A stretch of DNA of 12,315 nt from Bacillota bacterium (GCA_009778255.1 WRKD01000170.1:1-12315); one strand, 5' to 3'. Shown: positions 1-8,597, numbered from the stretch's first letter. The notes: generated by a model from the sequence alone, not told the origin. Translations and numbers: made by a program.

Positions 1-3000
1 ATATATATGAAGCAAACGGACGTGTTGCCGCCATAAAAGATGCGTACGGAAACTATAAGCGCTTTGAATATGACCCCAAAGACCGGGTAATAGCCGAAAC
101 TGATGAAAACGGTGTTCGCCGCACTTTTGATTATGACGCGGCAGGAAATTTATTGGCATATACAGACGGTTTAGGGAATAAAGAGCTTTACTCTTATGAC
201 GCCAATGGTAATATGATAAAGCTTACCGACCGCAACGGAAATGCTACAACTTATGTTTATGATTTGCTGAATCGGGTAACTGAGGAAACTGACCCACTGG
301 GCAAAACAAATTGTTTCACCTATGACAAAGACAGCCGTATTACGGCTGTAAAGGATAAAAACGGCAACTCTACCCGCTATATACTGGATGGTAATGGAAA
401 TATTATCGAAAGTATCGATGCCACCGGGCATAGTTCCTATTTCACATACGATTCCATGAACCGGCTTATTACCGCAAACCTACGGCGCATCGATACAAAG
501 AACAAAATTGACGAAACCCAGGAAACTTTGTTTAGCTATGACCATCGCGGTTTATGTGTTAAAGAGGTAAACGCTTTAGGTAATGGAAAAATCAGAGTAT
601 ACGATGGCAACGGCAATTTACTACAAGAAACTGATGAAGATGGATTTACTACTTTGTATGAATACAACAAAACCAATTTGGTTAATAAAATTAATTATGC
701 TGATGGTAAAAAAGCTGCTTTCCTCTATAATGGTACAGGTGAATTGATCGAATTCAGCGATTGGAACGGTAAAACCTCCCTTAGCCGCGATTTATTAAAC
801 CGTATTATGATCGTCAACGATCATAATAAGCGCAAGGTTGTTTATGGCTATGACAATGCTGGCAATACCACTTCCATCGGTTACCCGGATGGTACTCAAG
901 CCGACTACTATTATGACGCAGAAAACCACATCGTGCAAATGGTTGATGTGGAGGACGGCGTATTTAGGTTCAACTACGACCCAAATGGAAATATAAAATA
1001 TAAAGAGTACCCAAACTTCGAAACAGCCTATTATTTTTACGATCAAGTCAATCAACTTCTAGAGATGGATGAATATGTACAGGGAGGTAAAAAGCTTTAC
1101 AAAACCACCTATAGTTGGGATGCCGTAGGCAACTTGCTTTCTGAACGTAAATATAACCACAACCAAAGCAATAGTAGTAATAACGGCAATAATACCGGTA
1201 ATACGGCATCTGTCAAACCAACAGTTTCCACAGCGCAAAACGGTAACAACGTAACGATCACCATAAAAGACGGAACTACAGTTCTGGCGACCCAAGTGGT
1301 TCAATTTGCGAAAAACACCACACAAACCTATAATGTGAACGATTATACCGTGCAAATAGAATATAATGGCAGCGGCGTAAAATCGGCAAGCGTTAGCAGT
1401 ATTGCCAGTACTACTCCCGGCGCTTCGGTTACCAGCAAACCAACTGTCACAACAGCGCAAAGCGGCAATAATGTTACGATCACCATAAAAGACGGAACTA
1501 CAGTTCTGGCGACCCAAGTGGTTCAATTTGCGAAAAACACCACACAAACCTATAATGTGAACGGTTATACCGTGCAAATAGAATATAATGGCAGCGGTGT
1601 CAAATCGGCAAGCATTAACAGTATTGCCAGTACTACCAGTACTACCAGTACTGCCAGCACAATGCCACCGTCCATGACTGTATGGGAAGACGGAACCATA
1701 ATCAACCCCGGCGGGAATATTCCTCCCGGTTTAAACAAAAAGAAACTACCGGCTAAAGATATTAATAAAGATAATCCTACTACCCCTGCCAACCCGGGGC
1801 AGGAAGACGGCAGCGACGCTAAGGCGAGTAAAGGAGATAGTATTTTCTCCTACGACAAATTAAACCGCATGATAAGCAGTGTAGACGGCAATAATGGACA
1901 GTCAAACTATGTCTATGATACACTGGGCAATTTGCTTACCGAGACCAATAAAAATAAAGTTATAGATTATCGCTATAATGCCATGAATCAACTGATCTAT
2001 AAAGGAACAAATAATGACAATATCACTTTTTCCTACGACAAACGCGGTAATCTTACCCGTAAGGATACCAAGAATAAAGTTGAAACATTTGAATTTGATG
2101 CCACTAATCACCTGGTTAAAGGGATAAATGAAAAAGGAGACACTTCTCAATATACCTATAATGCATTATTTATGCGTATAAATAACACACAAGTAGCTCA
2201 CAATGGCAAAGCTTATGCCCGCGATTTTATTATTGATTACAACAGCCCCCACAAAAACGAGCTGATGGTAATGGCTAATGGAGAGTATGAACAAAGCCAT
2301 GTTTATCATAACAACGAACGGCTACTGCAAGTGACTAATAAAGCGAATGGACTGGAACGTCTGTTGTATGTGCATGAAGATATACGTGGTACTGCTACTT
2401 TTTATAGTAAATCCGGCGGTCAGGTGTTTGAAGAACTCACCTACGACGCCTGGGGTAAACCACAAAGCCCCGGCAAACTGCTCAACAACGATCATGGAAC
2501 ATATATATCCGCTAACTTCACAGGACACAATTTTGACGTTATAATTGGCATGTATTTTGCGCAAGCACGCTTCTACGATGCGGAAAACCGCGCCTTTATC
2601 AGCAGAGATCCCGTTTTAAGCGAGCTTAACTGGTACAAATATGCCGCCAATAATCCTCAAACCTATATCGATAAAGACGGTGAATGCGCTACTGCTATTT
2701 TTATCGCTATTGGCATTGGCATAGCTGTTGGTGTTGGTGCACAGGCGGTAAGCGATATTATTTCCGGTCAATTTTCCGGCTGGGAAGCATATTTAGGAGC
2801 TGCGGTAGGAGGGGCGATAGGAGGGGCGTTAAGCGTTGTACTGCCGGGAATAGGTTCAGTATTTTCGAACACTATTCTACAAGGCGCCATTATAGGAGCA
2901 GCATCTGCGGCTGCTAACACAGCGGTTACAGGATTTCTGAAAGGCGACCTTAGCTGGGAACAAATTGCCAAGGCGGCGGTTATCGGAGGCATAACAGGTG

Positions 3001-3590
3001 CTGTATCCGCTGGCGTTAGCAGTAAACTCAGCAATATGCTTGGCGTTGAAAACATGGCAAACTCTGTAGCCAAAAGCGCAGTTAACATAGCTATAAGTAC
3101 AGTATCAGGATTTGTGGCGGGAACGGTAACCACCTTTACCGCTACATTTATTGAAACCGGCGATATAGGGCTTGCTTTAAAAGCAGCAACCAACCCAAAC
3201 AATATGCTTAAAACGCTTACAATAAGCTTTGTGATTTCTGCGGGAGTTGAAGGAATAAGGGTTGTAAGAGAGCGCTACGTTGCCGAAACTGAAAAATTCC
3301 TTGAGAAAGTAGAAGACGAAATCACTGCTATAGCAGATGGCGAAACTCTGGATATTCCCCTTGGCGATGATGCGAAGATATCTATCGGTAAAAACGGGGT
3401 TGATATTGATTATCCTTTAGGAGATAATGGTAATGCTAATATCAATATAAAAGATAGTATCAAAGGCACAATTAATATCAAAATAACAAATAATATTACT
3501 GCATATATTGAAACTAAATTCACCTTTTTGCATTGGCCTCCTGTTCCACAATTTGATAGTTTTGGCATAGGCATAAGAGGAAAATTTTAA
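1..3590 (+). CDS. RHS/YD-repeat surface protein with unassigned C-terminal domain (5' end outside window)
   Basis: The frame beginning at base 3 is open from the left edge to the TAA at 3588-3590 (1195 codons visible), so the gene starts outside the window. The TTG at 153 is an internal codon, because YD repeats already run through 60-150. Roughly fourteen YD repeats (YDxxGN...G pattern) fill 60-1150. An insert of two 74-residue modules and a Pro/Thr/Asn/Lys linker follows (1150-1835), then more YD repeats (1840-2160). An RHS core domain follows (about 2350-2690), with the YDAWGKP, ARFYD, SRDP and NNP motifs. Known RHS proteins build a hollow beta shell that can enclose a C-terminal toxin and are secreted or surface-bound. 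After the core come a glycine-rich hydrophobic stretch (about 2690-3270) and a beta-rich tail (3290-3587), which I cannot assign. Toxin activity is therefore inference. The family call is firm, the role is not. A wall-associated structural or adhesive protein is the alternative. Confidence 0.93.
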   Translation, partial: IYEANGRVAAIKDAYGNYKRFEYDPKDRVIAETDENGVRRTFDYDAAGNLLAYTDGLGNKELYSYDANGNMIKLTDRNGNATTYVYDLLNRVTEETDPLGKTNCFTYDKDSRITAVKDKNGNSTRYILDGNGNIIESIDATGHSSYFTYDSMNRLITANLRRIDTKNKIDETQETLFSYDHRGLCVKEVNALGNGKIRVYDGNGNLLQETDEDGFTTLYEYNKTNLVNKINYADGKKAAFLYNGTGELIEFSDWNGKTSLSRDLLNRIMIVNDHNKRKVVYGYDNAGNTTSIGYPDGTQADYYYDAENHIVQMVDVEDGVFRFNYDPNGNIKYKEYPNFETAYYFYDQVNQLLEMDEYVQGGKKLYKTTYSWDAVGNLLSERKYNHNQSNSSNNGNNTGNTASVKPTVSTAQNGNNVTITIKDGTTVLATQVVQFAKNTTQTYNVNDYTVQIEYNGSGVKSASVSSIASTTPGASVTSKPTVTTAQSGNNVTITIKDGTTVLATQVVQFAKNTTQTYNVNGYTVQIEYNGSGVKSASINSIASTTSTTSTASTMPPSMTVWEDGTIINPGGNIPPGLNKKKLPAKDINKDNPTTPANPGQEDGSDAKASKGDSIFSYDKLNRMISSVDGNNGQSNYVYDTLGNLLTETNKNKVIDYRYNAMNQLIYKGTNNDNITFSYDKRGNLTRKDTKNKVETFEFDATNHLVKGINEKGDTSQYTYNALFMRINNTQVAHNGKAYARDFIIDYNSPHKNELMVMANGEYEQSHVYHNNERLLQVTNKANGLERLLYVHEDIRGTATFYSKSGGQVFEELTYDAWGKPQSPGKLLNNDHGTYISANFTGHNFDVIIGMYFAQARFYDAENRAFISRDPVLSELNWYKYAANNPQTYIDKDGECATAIFIAIGIGIAVGVGAQAVSDIISGQFSGWEAYLGAAVGGAIGGALSVVLPGIGSVFSNTILQGAIIGAASAAANTAVTGFLKGDLSWEQIAKAAVIGGITGAVSAGVSSKLSNMLGVENMANSVAKSAVNIAISTVSGFVAGTVTTFTATFIETGDIGLALKAATNPNNMLKTLTISFVISAGVEGIRVVRERYVAETEKFLEKVEDEITAIADGETLDIPLGDDAKISIGKNGVDIDYPLGDNGNANINIKDSIKGTINIKITNNITAYIETKFTFLHWPPVPQFDSFGIGIRGKF
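1215..1436 (+). repeat. Tandem module copy 1 inside the RHS gene (222 bp, 74 residues)
   Basis: This is the first of two head-to-tail in-frame copies with a 222-bp period. The encoded module begins KPTVSTAQNGNN and includes the TITIKDGTTVLATQVV segment. It is predicted by eye to be mostly beta strand. It is not a YD repeat, and it splits the YD array. I do not recognise the fold. Confidence 0.92.
1437..1658 (+). repeat. Tandem module copy 2 inside the RHS gene (222 bp, 74 residues)
   Basis: This is the second copy. Bases 1476-1563 match 1254-1341 exactly (88 bases). One substitution follows (1342 A versus 1564 G, Asp to Gly), then another 33 identical bases. The ends have diverged: copy 1 ends in PGASVTS, while copy 2 ends in a Ser-Thr-Thr run. 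The pattern suggests a recent duplication, or recent homogenisation of the centre. Confidence 0.92.
1629..1655 (+). repeat. 9-bp microsatellite (AGTACTACC x3, last unit imperfect)
   Basis: Three consecutive 9-base units encode Ser-Thr-Thr / Ser-Thr-Ala repeats at the end of the second 74-residue module. They lead into a low-complexity linker rich in Pro, Thr, Asn and Lys (to about 1835). The unit is a multiple of three, so changes in copy number would keep the reading frame and only alter linker length. Confidence 0.75.
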
Positions 3591-3613
3591 AACCACTCTT
3601 AATAAAAATTCAA

Positions 3614-3646
3614 TCCAGGAGCTGAAATAATTTTTCAGCTCCTGGA
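3614..3646. other. Perfect 14-bp hairpin between the RHS and GHL10 genes
   Basis: Bases 3614-3627 pair perfectly with 3633-3646 around a 5-base loop. This is the only structure in the 72-base gap. On the plus strand no T tract follows, so it is not a classical intrinsic terminator. It could be a weak terminator or a 3'-end stabiliser for the RHS transcript. The right arm contains TGGAG (3643-3647), the only Shine-Dalgarno-like sequence before the ATG at 3663, so folding could also limit translation of the next gene. The structure is seen directly; its role is inferred. Confidence 0.8.
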
Positions 3647-3662
3647 GAATTGGGTATATTCT

Positions 3663-5060
3663 ATGGCTTTTCTAAAAAGACATCTTCCATGGCTAATCTT
3701 AATTATTATGACACTAGCAGTTTCCTCCTCTGTTTTGCTCTATAGCATTTCAGCCGGAATATTTGCCGCGCCTTCTTTTCACTTCCTGCCTCAGCAAAAA
3801 AATTCTGAACCGCCGCTGCTTGACGATTCCGGTTCACCGGTCGCTATAATAGCGCCGCCCCTTACTCACATAGCTCTAGAGCCAGAAGAAACATTACCCA
3901 CCCAGGTTTTACTGCCACAAGAAATGCGCGGCGTGTGGATAGCCACTGTGCTAAATATAGATTTTCCCCAAATAAAAGGAGATAGCGAAGCGCAAAAAAA
4001 AGAGCTCATAGCCATACTAGATACCGTGCAGGCTACTTTTTTGAATACGGTTTTTTTTCAAGTGCGGCCACAGGGAGATGCCTTGTATCGCTCGCAAATT
4101 TTTCCTTGGTCCGAATATCTTACCGGAAACGCCGGAGAAGACCCAGGCTATGACCCATTAGCTTTTATAATTGAACAGGCTCATCAACGCGGCTTGGCAT
4201 TACATGCTTGGATAAACCCCTATCGCCTGACTATGGGCAGCCAAGACGCCCCGCAAAACACTGTGGATTCCTTAAATGCCGCTTCCCCAGTTAAAAACCG
4301 TCCGGACCTGACATTATCTGCAGGTGATGGACGGCTTTATCTTAACCCCGGAGAACCAGAAGCCCTGGCGCTCGTATTAGCAGGTATCCGTGAGATTTTG
4401 GAAAATTATGAAGTTGATGGTCTGCATCTGGATGATTATTTCTACCCGCCCGACCCCAACTACGACGACAGCATTTCATATGCTAAGTATGCGGAAGATT
4501 TGCCCTTAGCCGAATGGCGGCGCGCCAATACACAAACGCTAATTGCGCAGATACAGGCTTTGATAAAAGAAACCCGACCGCAGGCTGCCTTTGGTGTTTC
4601 GCCTAGCGGTATTTGGCGTAATAGCAAAAACTCTCCCTTAGGCTCCGCTACCAACGGCTTCGAAAGCTATGCGCAAATATATGCAGATACCCGCAACTGG
4701 GTAAAAGAAGGATTGGTAGATTATATAGCGCCACAGTTATATTGGGCTATTGGGAAAAATGGCAGCGATTATGAAACGCTTATACAGTGGTGGCTAGAAG
4801 TATGCCACGATACCAATGTGCGCCTTTTTATTGGGCAGGGCGCTTATCGCGTTGGCAGTTTAGGCGAAGAAGCCTGGGCTACGGCAGAGGAGATAGAAAG
4901 ACAGCTTGCCTTGAACAGAAAACTTGGCTTAACGGGCAGTATCTTCTATGGATATCGTCAAATTAAAGAAAATACCCAAGGTTTGCAAGAACTGCTGCAA
5001 AAGCTATATGCAAAGCCCGCACCAGCGCCATTGACTGCGCCCGTCCATGATTTTAATTAA
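3663..5060 (+). CDS. Membrane-anchored GHL10-family (DUF187) glycosyl-hydrolase-like protein
   Basis: The protein has 465 residues. Residues 7-35 form a hydrophobic signal anchor with no lipobox cysteine, so it is predicted to be held outside the membrane. A Pro-rich linker follows to about residue 86. The catalytic-type domain starts at residues 89-96 (RGVWIATV). It continues with FFQVRPQGDALY, the HAWINPYRL motif (181-189), DGLHLDDYFYPP (252-263, with the paired Asp257/Asp258 typical of the family), GVSPSGIWRN and DYIAPQLYW. These are landmarks of the glycosyl-hydrolase-like 10 TIM-barrel family (PF02638), thought to act on cell-wall or other polysaccharides. The exact substrate cannot be read from sequence. 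ATG at 3663 is the only plausible start nearby. Its SD-like TGGAG is weak, lies 15 bases upstream and sits inside a hairpin. The gene is probably co-transcribed with the RHS gene, since no separate promoter is evident in the gap. Confidence 0.92.
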   Translation: MAFLKRHLPWLILIIMTLAVSSSVLLYSISAGIFAAPSFHFLPQQKNSEPPLLDDSGSPVAIIAPPLTHIALEPEETLPTQVLLPQEMRGVWIATVLNIDFPQIKGDSEAQKKELIAILDTVQATFLNTVFFQVRPQGDALYRSQIFPWSEYLTGNAGEDPGYDPLAFIIEQAHQRGLALHAWINPYRLTMGSQDAPQNTVDSLNAASPVKNRPDLTLSAGDGRLYLNPGEPEALALVLAGIREILENYEVDGLHLDDYFYPPDPNYDDSISYAKYAEDLPLAEWRRANTQTLIAQIQALIKETRPQAAFGVSPSGIWRNSKNSPLGSATNGFESYAQIYADTRNWVKEGLVDYIAPQLYWAIGKNGSDYETLIQWWLEVCHDTNVRLFIGQGAYRVGSLGEEAWATAEEIERQLALNRKLGLTGSIFYGYRQIKENTQGLQELLQKLYAKPAPAPLTAPVHDFN

Positions 5061-5072
5061 GGGCATTTCTAA

Positions 5073-8000
5073 TTACTCCGCCATTTTCTTATAACTTGCC
5101 AAGCGCTGCGCCGCATCGGCGGCGGTTTTGGCGAATAACTCTTCAGCTTCTTGTGGATATTGCCTCTTTAAAGAACTATAGCGCACTTCATTGGCAATAA
5201 AATCTGCAATAGATTTTGTTGGTTCCTTAGAATCGAGCGTAAAGGGATTCTTACCTTCTTTTTGTAAATCCGGATTATAACGGTACAAATGCCAATAGCC
5301 ACTTTGTACCGCTTCTTTCATCTCGGCCATCGAATTTGCCATTCCGCCTTTAATGCCATGATTAATACAGGTTGCATAAGCGATGATCAGCGAAGGGCCT
5401 TCATAAGCTTCCGCTTCTTTAATAGCTTTTAATGCCTGGTTCATATCTGCGCCTAAAGCTATCTGCGCCACATAAACATAACCATAGCTCATAGCCATCA
5501 TGCCCAGATCTTTCTTTTTAATTCTTTTACCGGAGGCAGCGAATTTGGCGATAGCCGCCGTAGGTGTTGCTTTAGAACTTTGCCCGCCGGTGTTGGAATA
5601 AACCTCTGTGTCGTAAACAAAAATATTAATGTTTTCACCGGATGCCAATACATGATCTAAGCCGCCAAAACCAATATCGTAAGCCCAACCATCGCCGCCG
5701 AAGGCCCAAAAAGATTTTTTGACAAGATAATCTTTACGCTTTAGTATCTCTATAGCTTGCGGGCTTTTGCTTGCTTCCAGCAATGGCAATAGCTTAGCTG
5801 TTGCCTCTTTACTTGCTTCAGCGTCATTGCTAGTGGCAAGCCAGTTTTCCAAAGCTGCTTCAAGTTCTTGTTCCTCTCCGTTAAATTTTGCGAGGGATTC
5901 GGCTACCAATGCTTTCAGCTCTCTTTGTTGCGCCTGAACCCCTAAAAGCATACCAAAACAGAATTCGGCGTTATCTTCAAAGAGGCTATTACACCAAGCG
6001 GGGCCTTTACCTTGTACATTAGTGGTAAAAGGCATAGCCGGCACCGCCGAACCCCAAATTGAGGAACAGCCCGTAGCATTGGCTATCAGCATACGGTCGC
6101 CATATAATTGGGTTATCAGCTTACAATAAGGAGTTTCCGTGCAACCGGCGCAAGCGCCGGAAAACTCCACTAACGGTTTTTGGAATTGCGTATTTTTAAT
6201 ATTGGTGGGTTTAACCAGGTGGGTTTTATCCTTAAGTTGCAGGGCTATTTCCCATAATTCATTTTGGCGCTGCTGACCGGCTGCCGGCTGCATGATAAGC
6301 GCCTTATTTTTAGCCGGGCAAATATTGGCGCATACGCCGCAACCCAAGCAATCTAAAGGGCTTATTTGCATGCGGAAGCTGTAGTCTTTTAATTCTTTTC
6401 CAGTGGCTTGCAGCATAATAAAATCTGCGGGCAAAGCGGATTTTTCCTCCTCTGCTACCAAAACAGGACGTATGGTGGCATGAGGACAAACTAGAGAGCA
6501 TTGATTGCATTGTATGCAGTTTTGTGGCAGCCATTGTGGTACGAAAGCCGTTACGCCGCGTTTTTCATATAACGAGCCGCTTACAGGGAAAGTACCGTCT
6601 TCCCGGTCTTTAAAAGCGGAAACTTTTAAAGTATCGCCTTTTTGAGCTGTCATGGGTTGAAAAATCTCGCTGAAGAAAGCCGTTTGTTCCGCTTGACTGC
6701 AGCCGCTGCCATCCGCTTCGGCAGTAGCCCAAGCCTGGGGTATTATCACCTGCTGATAACTATGCAAACCGGCTTGTACAGCCATACGGTTCATATTGAC
6801 CACCGCTTCACCCTTTTTACCATAGGTCTGCTCAATGGTTTTGTTTAACGCATCTGTTGCCGTTTCTATGGGTATAACATTAGTTAAAGAGAAAAAAGCT
6901 GCTTGTATTACCATATTGGTACGATTGCCCAAGCCCAATTCTCTCGCGATATTAACGGCATCGATAATATAAAACTTAATATCGTTTTGCGCAAGATAGC
7001 GCTTAAAGGCAGCCGGCAGTTTTTCTTCCAGTTCTTCCGCCTTCCAGGTACAATTAAGCAAGAAAACGCAACCTGGCTTCAACCCTTCCAACACATCGTA
7101 ACTATAAACATAAGCCTGGTTTGAGCAGGAAATAAAATCGGCTTTATTGACTAAATAAGGAGCTTTAATGGGCTTTGGACCAAAACGCAAATGGCTGACT
7201 GTAACGCCGCTCGATTTCTTCGAATCGTAAGAAAAATAAGCCTGCGTATACATATCGCTATGCGCGCCTATAATGTCGATGGCTTGTTTGTTTGCGCCCA
7301 CCGTTCCATCGGAACCCAAGCCCCAGAATTTACATTGTATAGTGCCTTGCGGCAACATATCCTTAACTTCACCACGGCTAAGCGAAGTATGAGAAACATC
7401 GTCTACAATACTTAAAGTGAAATTATGCTTTGGCGTAGGCAGCGCCAGGTTATGGAAAGCTGCTACGATATCCTCCGGTATTGTATCCTTGCTGGCTAAG
7501 CCATACCGGCCCCCCACTATTAACGGAGCATTGGCTAAACCATAAAAGGCGGATAATACATCTAAATATAAAGGCTCGCCGGGTGCGCCCGGTGTTTTTA
7601 GCCTATCCAACACCGCAATACGTTTTACCGTTTTGGGCAGGCATTCCAGAAAATACTTGCTGGCAAAGGGCCGGTACAGCCGCACCTTAACCAAGCCGGT
7701 TTTATGCCCGGAATTATTCAATTCATCTACCGCCTGTTCGGCTGTTTCGCACACCGAGCCCATAGCTACTACAATATGTTCTGCATCAGCTGCGCCATAA
7801 TAATCGAACAAATGATAAGAACGCCCGGTTAAAGCAGATATTTTAGCTAAATAATCGGCCACTATCTCTGGCGCCGCTTCATAAAAAGGCGAACAAGCCT
7901 CACGAGCTTGGAAAAAGATATCTGGATTCTGATTGGTACCGCGCACTACCGGATGCTCGGGGCTTAAGGCATTATCACGAAAACGCTGTAAAGACTGGTA

Positions 8001-8588
8001 ATCCAGTAATTTAGCAAAATCTTCAAAATCGATGACTTCTATCTTCTGCTGTTCATGGCTGGTACGAAAGCCGTCGAAAAAATGTAAAAACGGTAAGCGC
8101 GCTTGTATAGCCGCCAAATGCGCTACCCCGCCGATATCCATAACCTCCTGCACACTACCGGAAGCCAGCATGACCACGCCTGTTTGCGCACAAGACATTA
8201 CATCGCTATGGTCGCCAAAGATAGAGAGAGCATGGGTAGCTAAAGTACGGGCAGATACATGAAATACGCCCGGTAAAAACTCTCCGGCTATTTTATAGAG
8301 GTTTGGTATCATCAAGAGCAAGCCCTGGGAAGCAGTATAGGTGGTAGTTAAAGCTCCGGTTGCCAAAGAACCATGCACCGCGCCTGCCGCCCCGGCCTCG
8401 CTTTGCATTTCTACCACCTTTACAGGCTGGCCGAAAATATTGGTCATACCCTGGGCAGCCCATTCATCTACGTTTTCCGCCATATTGGAAGATGGAGTAA
8501 TGGGAAAGATAGCCGCCACCTCTGTAAAGGCATAGGAAACATAAGAAGCCGCCTTATTGCCGTCCATTGTTTTCATTTTTTTATTCAC
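5073..8588 (-). CDS. nifJ: Pyruvate:ferredoxin (flavodoxin) oxidoreductase, single-chain
   Basis: The enzyme oxidatively decarboxylates pyruvate with CoA to acetyl-CoA and CO2 and passes two electrons to ferredoxin or flavodoxin in the cytoplasm. At 1171 residues it matches the usual full length. The N-terminal TPP-pyrimidine domain has ITPSS with Thr31, Glu64 in MQSEAGA and Arg114, at the same numbers as in the Desulfovibrio africanus enzyme. Two ferredoxin-type clusters are encoded by C691/694/697/701 and C747/750/753/757. The proximal 4Fe-4S cluster ligands are C813, C816, C841 and C1074. The TPP/Mg site is GDGWAYD (965-971) with the NTGGQ segment near 999-1003. No key residue is missing, so it should be active. 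The start is GTG at 8588, chosen because AGGAGG (8598-8603) lies 9 bases upstream; the internal ATG at 8576 would be 21 bases away. It appears monocistronic and converges tightly on the GHL10 gene. Confidence 0.98.
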   Translation of the reverse strand: MNKKMKTMDGNKAASYVSYAFTEVAAIFPITPSSNMAENVDEWAAQGMTNIFGQPVKVVEMQSEAGAAGAVHGSLATGALTTTYTASQGLLLMIPNLYKIAGEFLPGVFHVSARTLATHALSIFGDHSDVMSCAQTGVVMLASGSVQEVMDIGGVAHLAAIQARLPFLHFFDGFRTSHEQQKIEVIDFEDFAKLLDYQSLQRFRDNALSPEHPVVRGTNQNPDIFFQAREACSPFYEAAPEIVADYLAKISALTGRSYHLFDYYGAADAEHIVVAMGSVCETAEQAVDELNNSGHKTGLVKVRLYRPFASKYFLECLPKTVKRIAVLDRLKTPGAPGEPLYLDVLSAFYGLANAPLIVGGRYGLASKDTIPEDIVAAFHNLALPTPKHNFTLSIVDDVSHTSLSRGEVKDMLPQGTIQCKFWGLGSDGTVGANKQAIDIIGAHSDMYTQAYFSYDSKKSSGVTVSHLRFGPKPIKAPYLVNKADFISCSNQAYVYSYDVLEGLKPGCVFLLNCTWKAEELEEKLPAAFKRYLAQNDIKFYIIDAVNIARELGLGNRTNMVIQAAFFSLTNVIPIETATDALNKTIEQTYGKKGEAVVNMNRMAVQAGLHSYQQVIIPQAWATAEADGSGCSQAEQTAFFSEIFQPMTAQKGDTLKVSAFKDREDGTFPVSGSLYEKRGVTAFVPQWLPQNCIQCNQCSLVCPHATIRPVLVAEEEKSALPADFIMLQATGKELKDYSFRMQISPLDCLGCGVCANICPAKNKALIMQPAAGQQRQNELWEIALQLKDKTHLVKPTNIKNTQFQKPLVEFSGACAGCTETPYCKLITQLYGDRMLIANATGCSSIWGSAVPAMPFTTNVQGKGPAWCNSLFEDNAEFCFGMLLGVQAQQRELKALVAESLAKFNGEEQELEAALENWLATSNDAEASKEATAKLLPLLEASKSPQAIEILKRKDYLVKKSFWAFGGDGWAYDIGFGGLDHVLASGENINIFVYDTEVYSNTGGQSSKATPTAAIAKFAASGKRIKKKDLGMMAMSYGYVYVAQIALGADMNQALKAIKEAEAYEGPSLIIAYATCINHGIKGGMANSMAEMKEAVQSGYWHLYRYNPDLQKEGKNPFTLDSKEPTKSIADFIANEVRYSSLKRQYPQEAEELFAKTAADAAQRLASYKKMAE
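5109..5129 (+). terminator. Terminator-like GC hairpin for the GHL10 transcript, inside the oxidoreductase 3' end
   Basis: CGCCGC (5109-5114) pairs with GCGGCG (5119-5124) around a 4-base loop. It is followed by G and four T. It lies 49 bases past the GHL10 stop codon, on the strand opposite the last codons of the oxidoreductase. The T tract is short and the GC run also encodes alanines, so this may be coincidental. It is the only terminator-like structure found for this gene. Confidence 0.3.
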
Positions 8589-8597
8589 AAAACAATA

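Noticed and set aside
1059..1577. 172-codon open frame on the minus strand with an internal repeat
   Set aside because: It is the reverse-strand shadow of the duplicated 222-bp module. It has no RBS and lies fully inside the RHS gene.
1215..1658. CRISPR-like array
   Set aside because: There are only two 222-bp units. They are in frame inside a coding region and have no spacers.
2768..3202. 144-codon minus-strand open frame
   Set aside because: It is the shadow of the Ala/Gly-rich hydrophobic region of the RHS gene. Ala/Gly codons read backward give few stops.
3614..3646. Classical intrinsic terminator
   Set aside because: The stem is strong, but no T tract follows on the plus strand. T residues follow only on the minus strand, where no gene ends.
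3663..5060. Immunity protein for the RHS C-terminal domain
   Set aside because: The product carries full GHL10 motifs and is far larger than a typical immunity protein.
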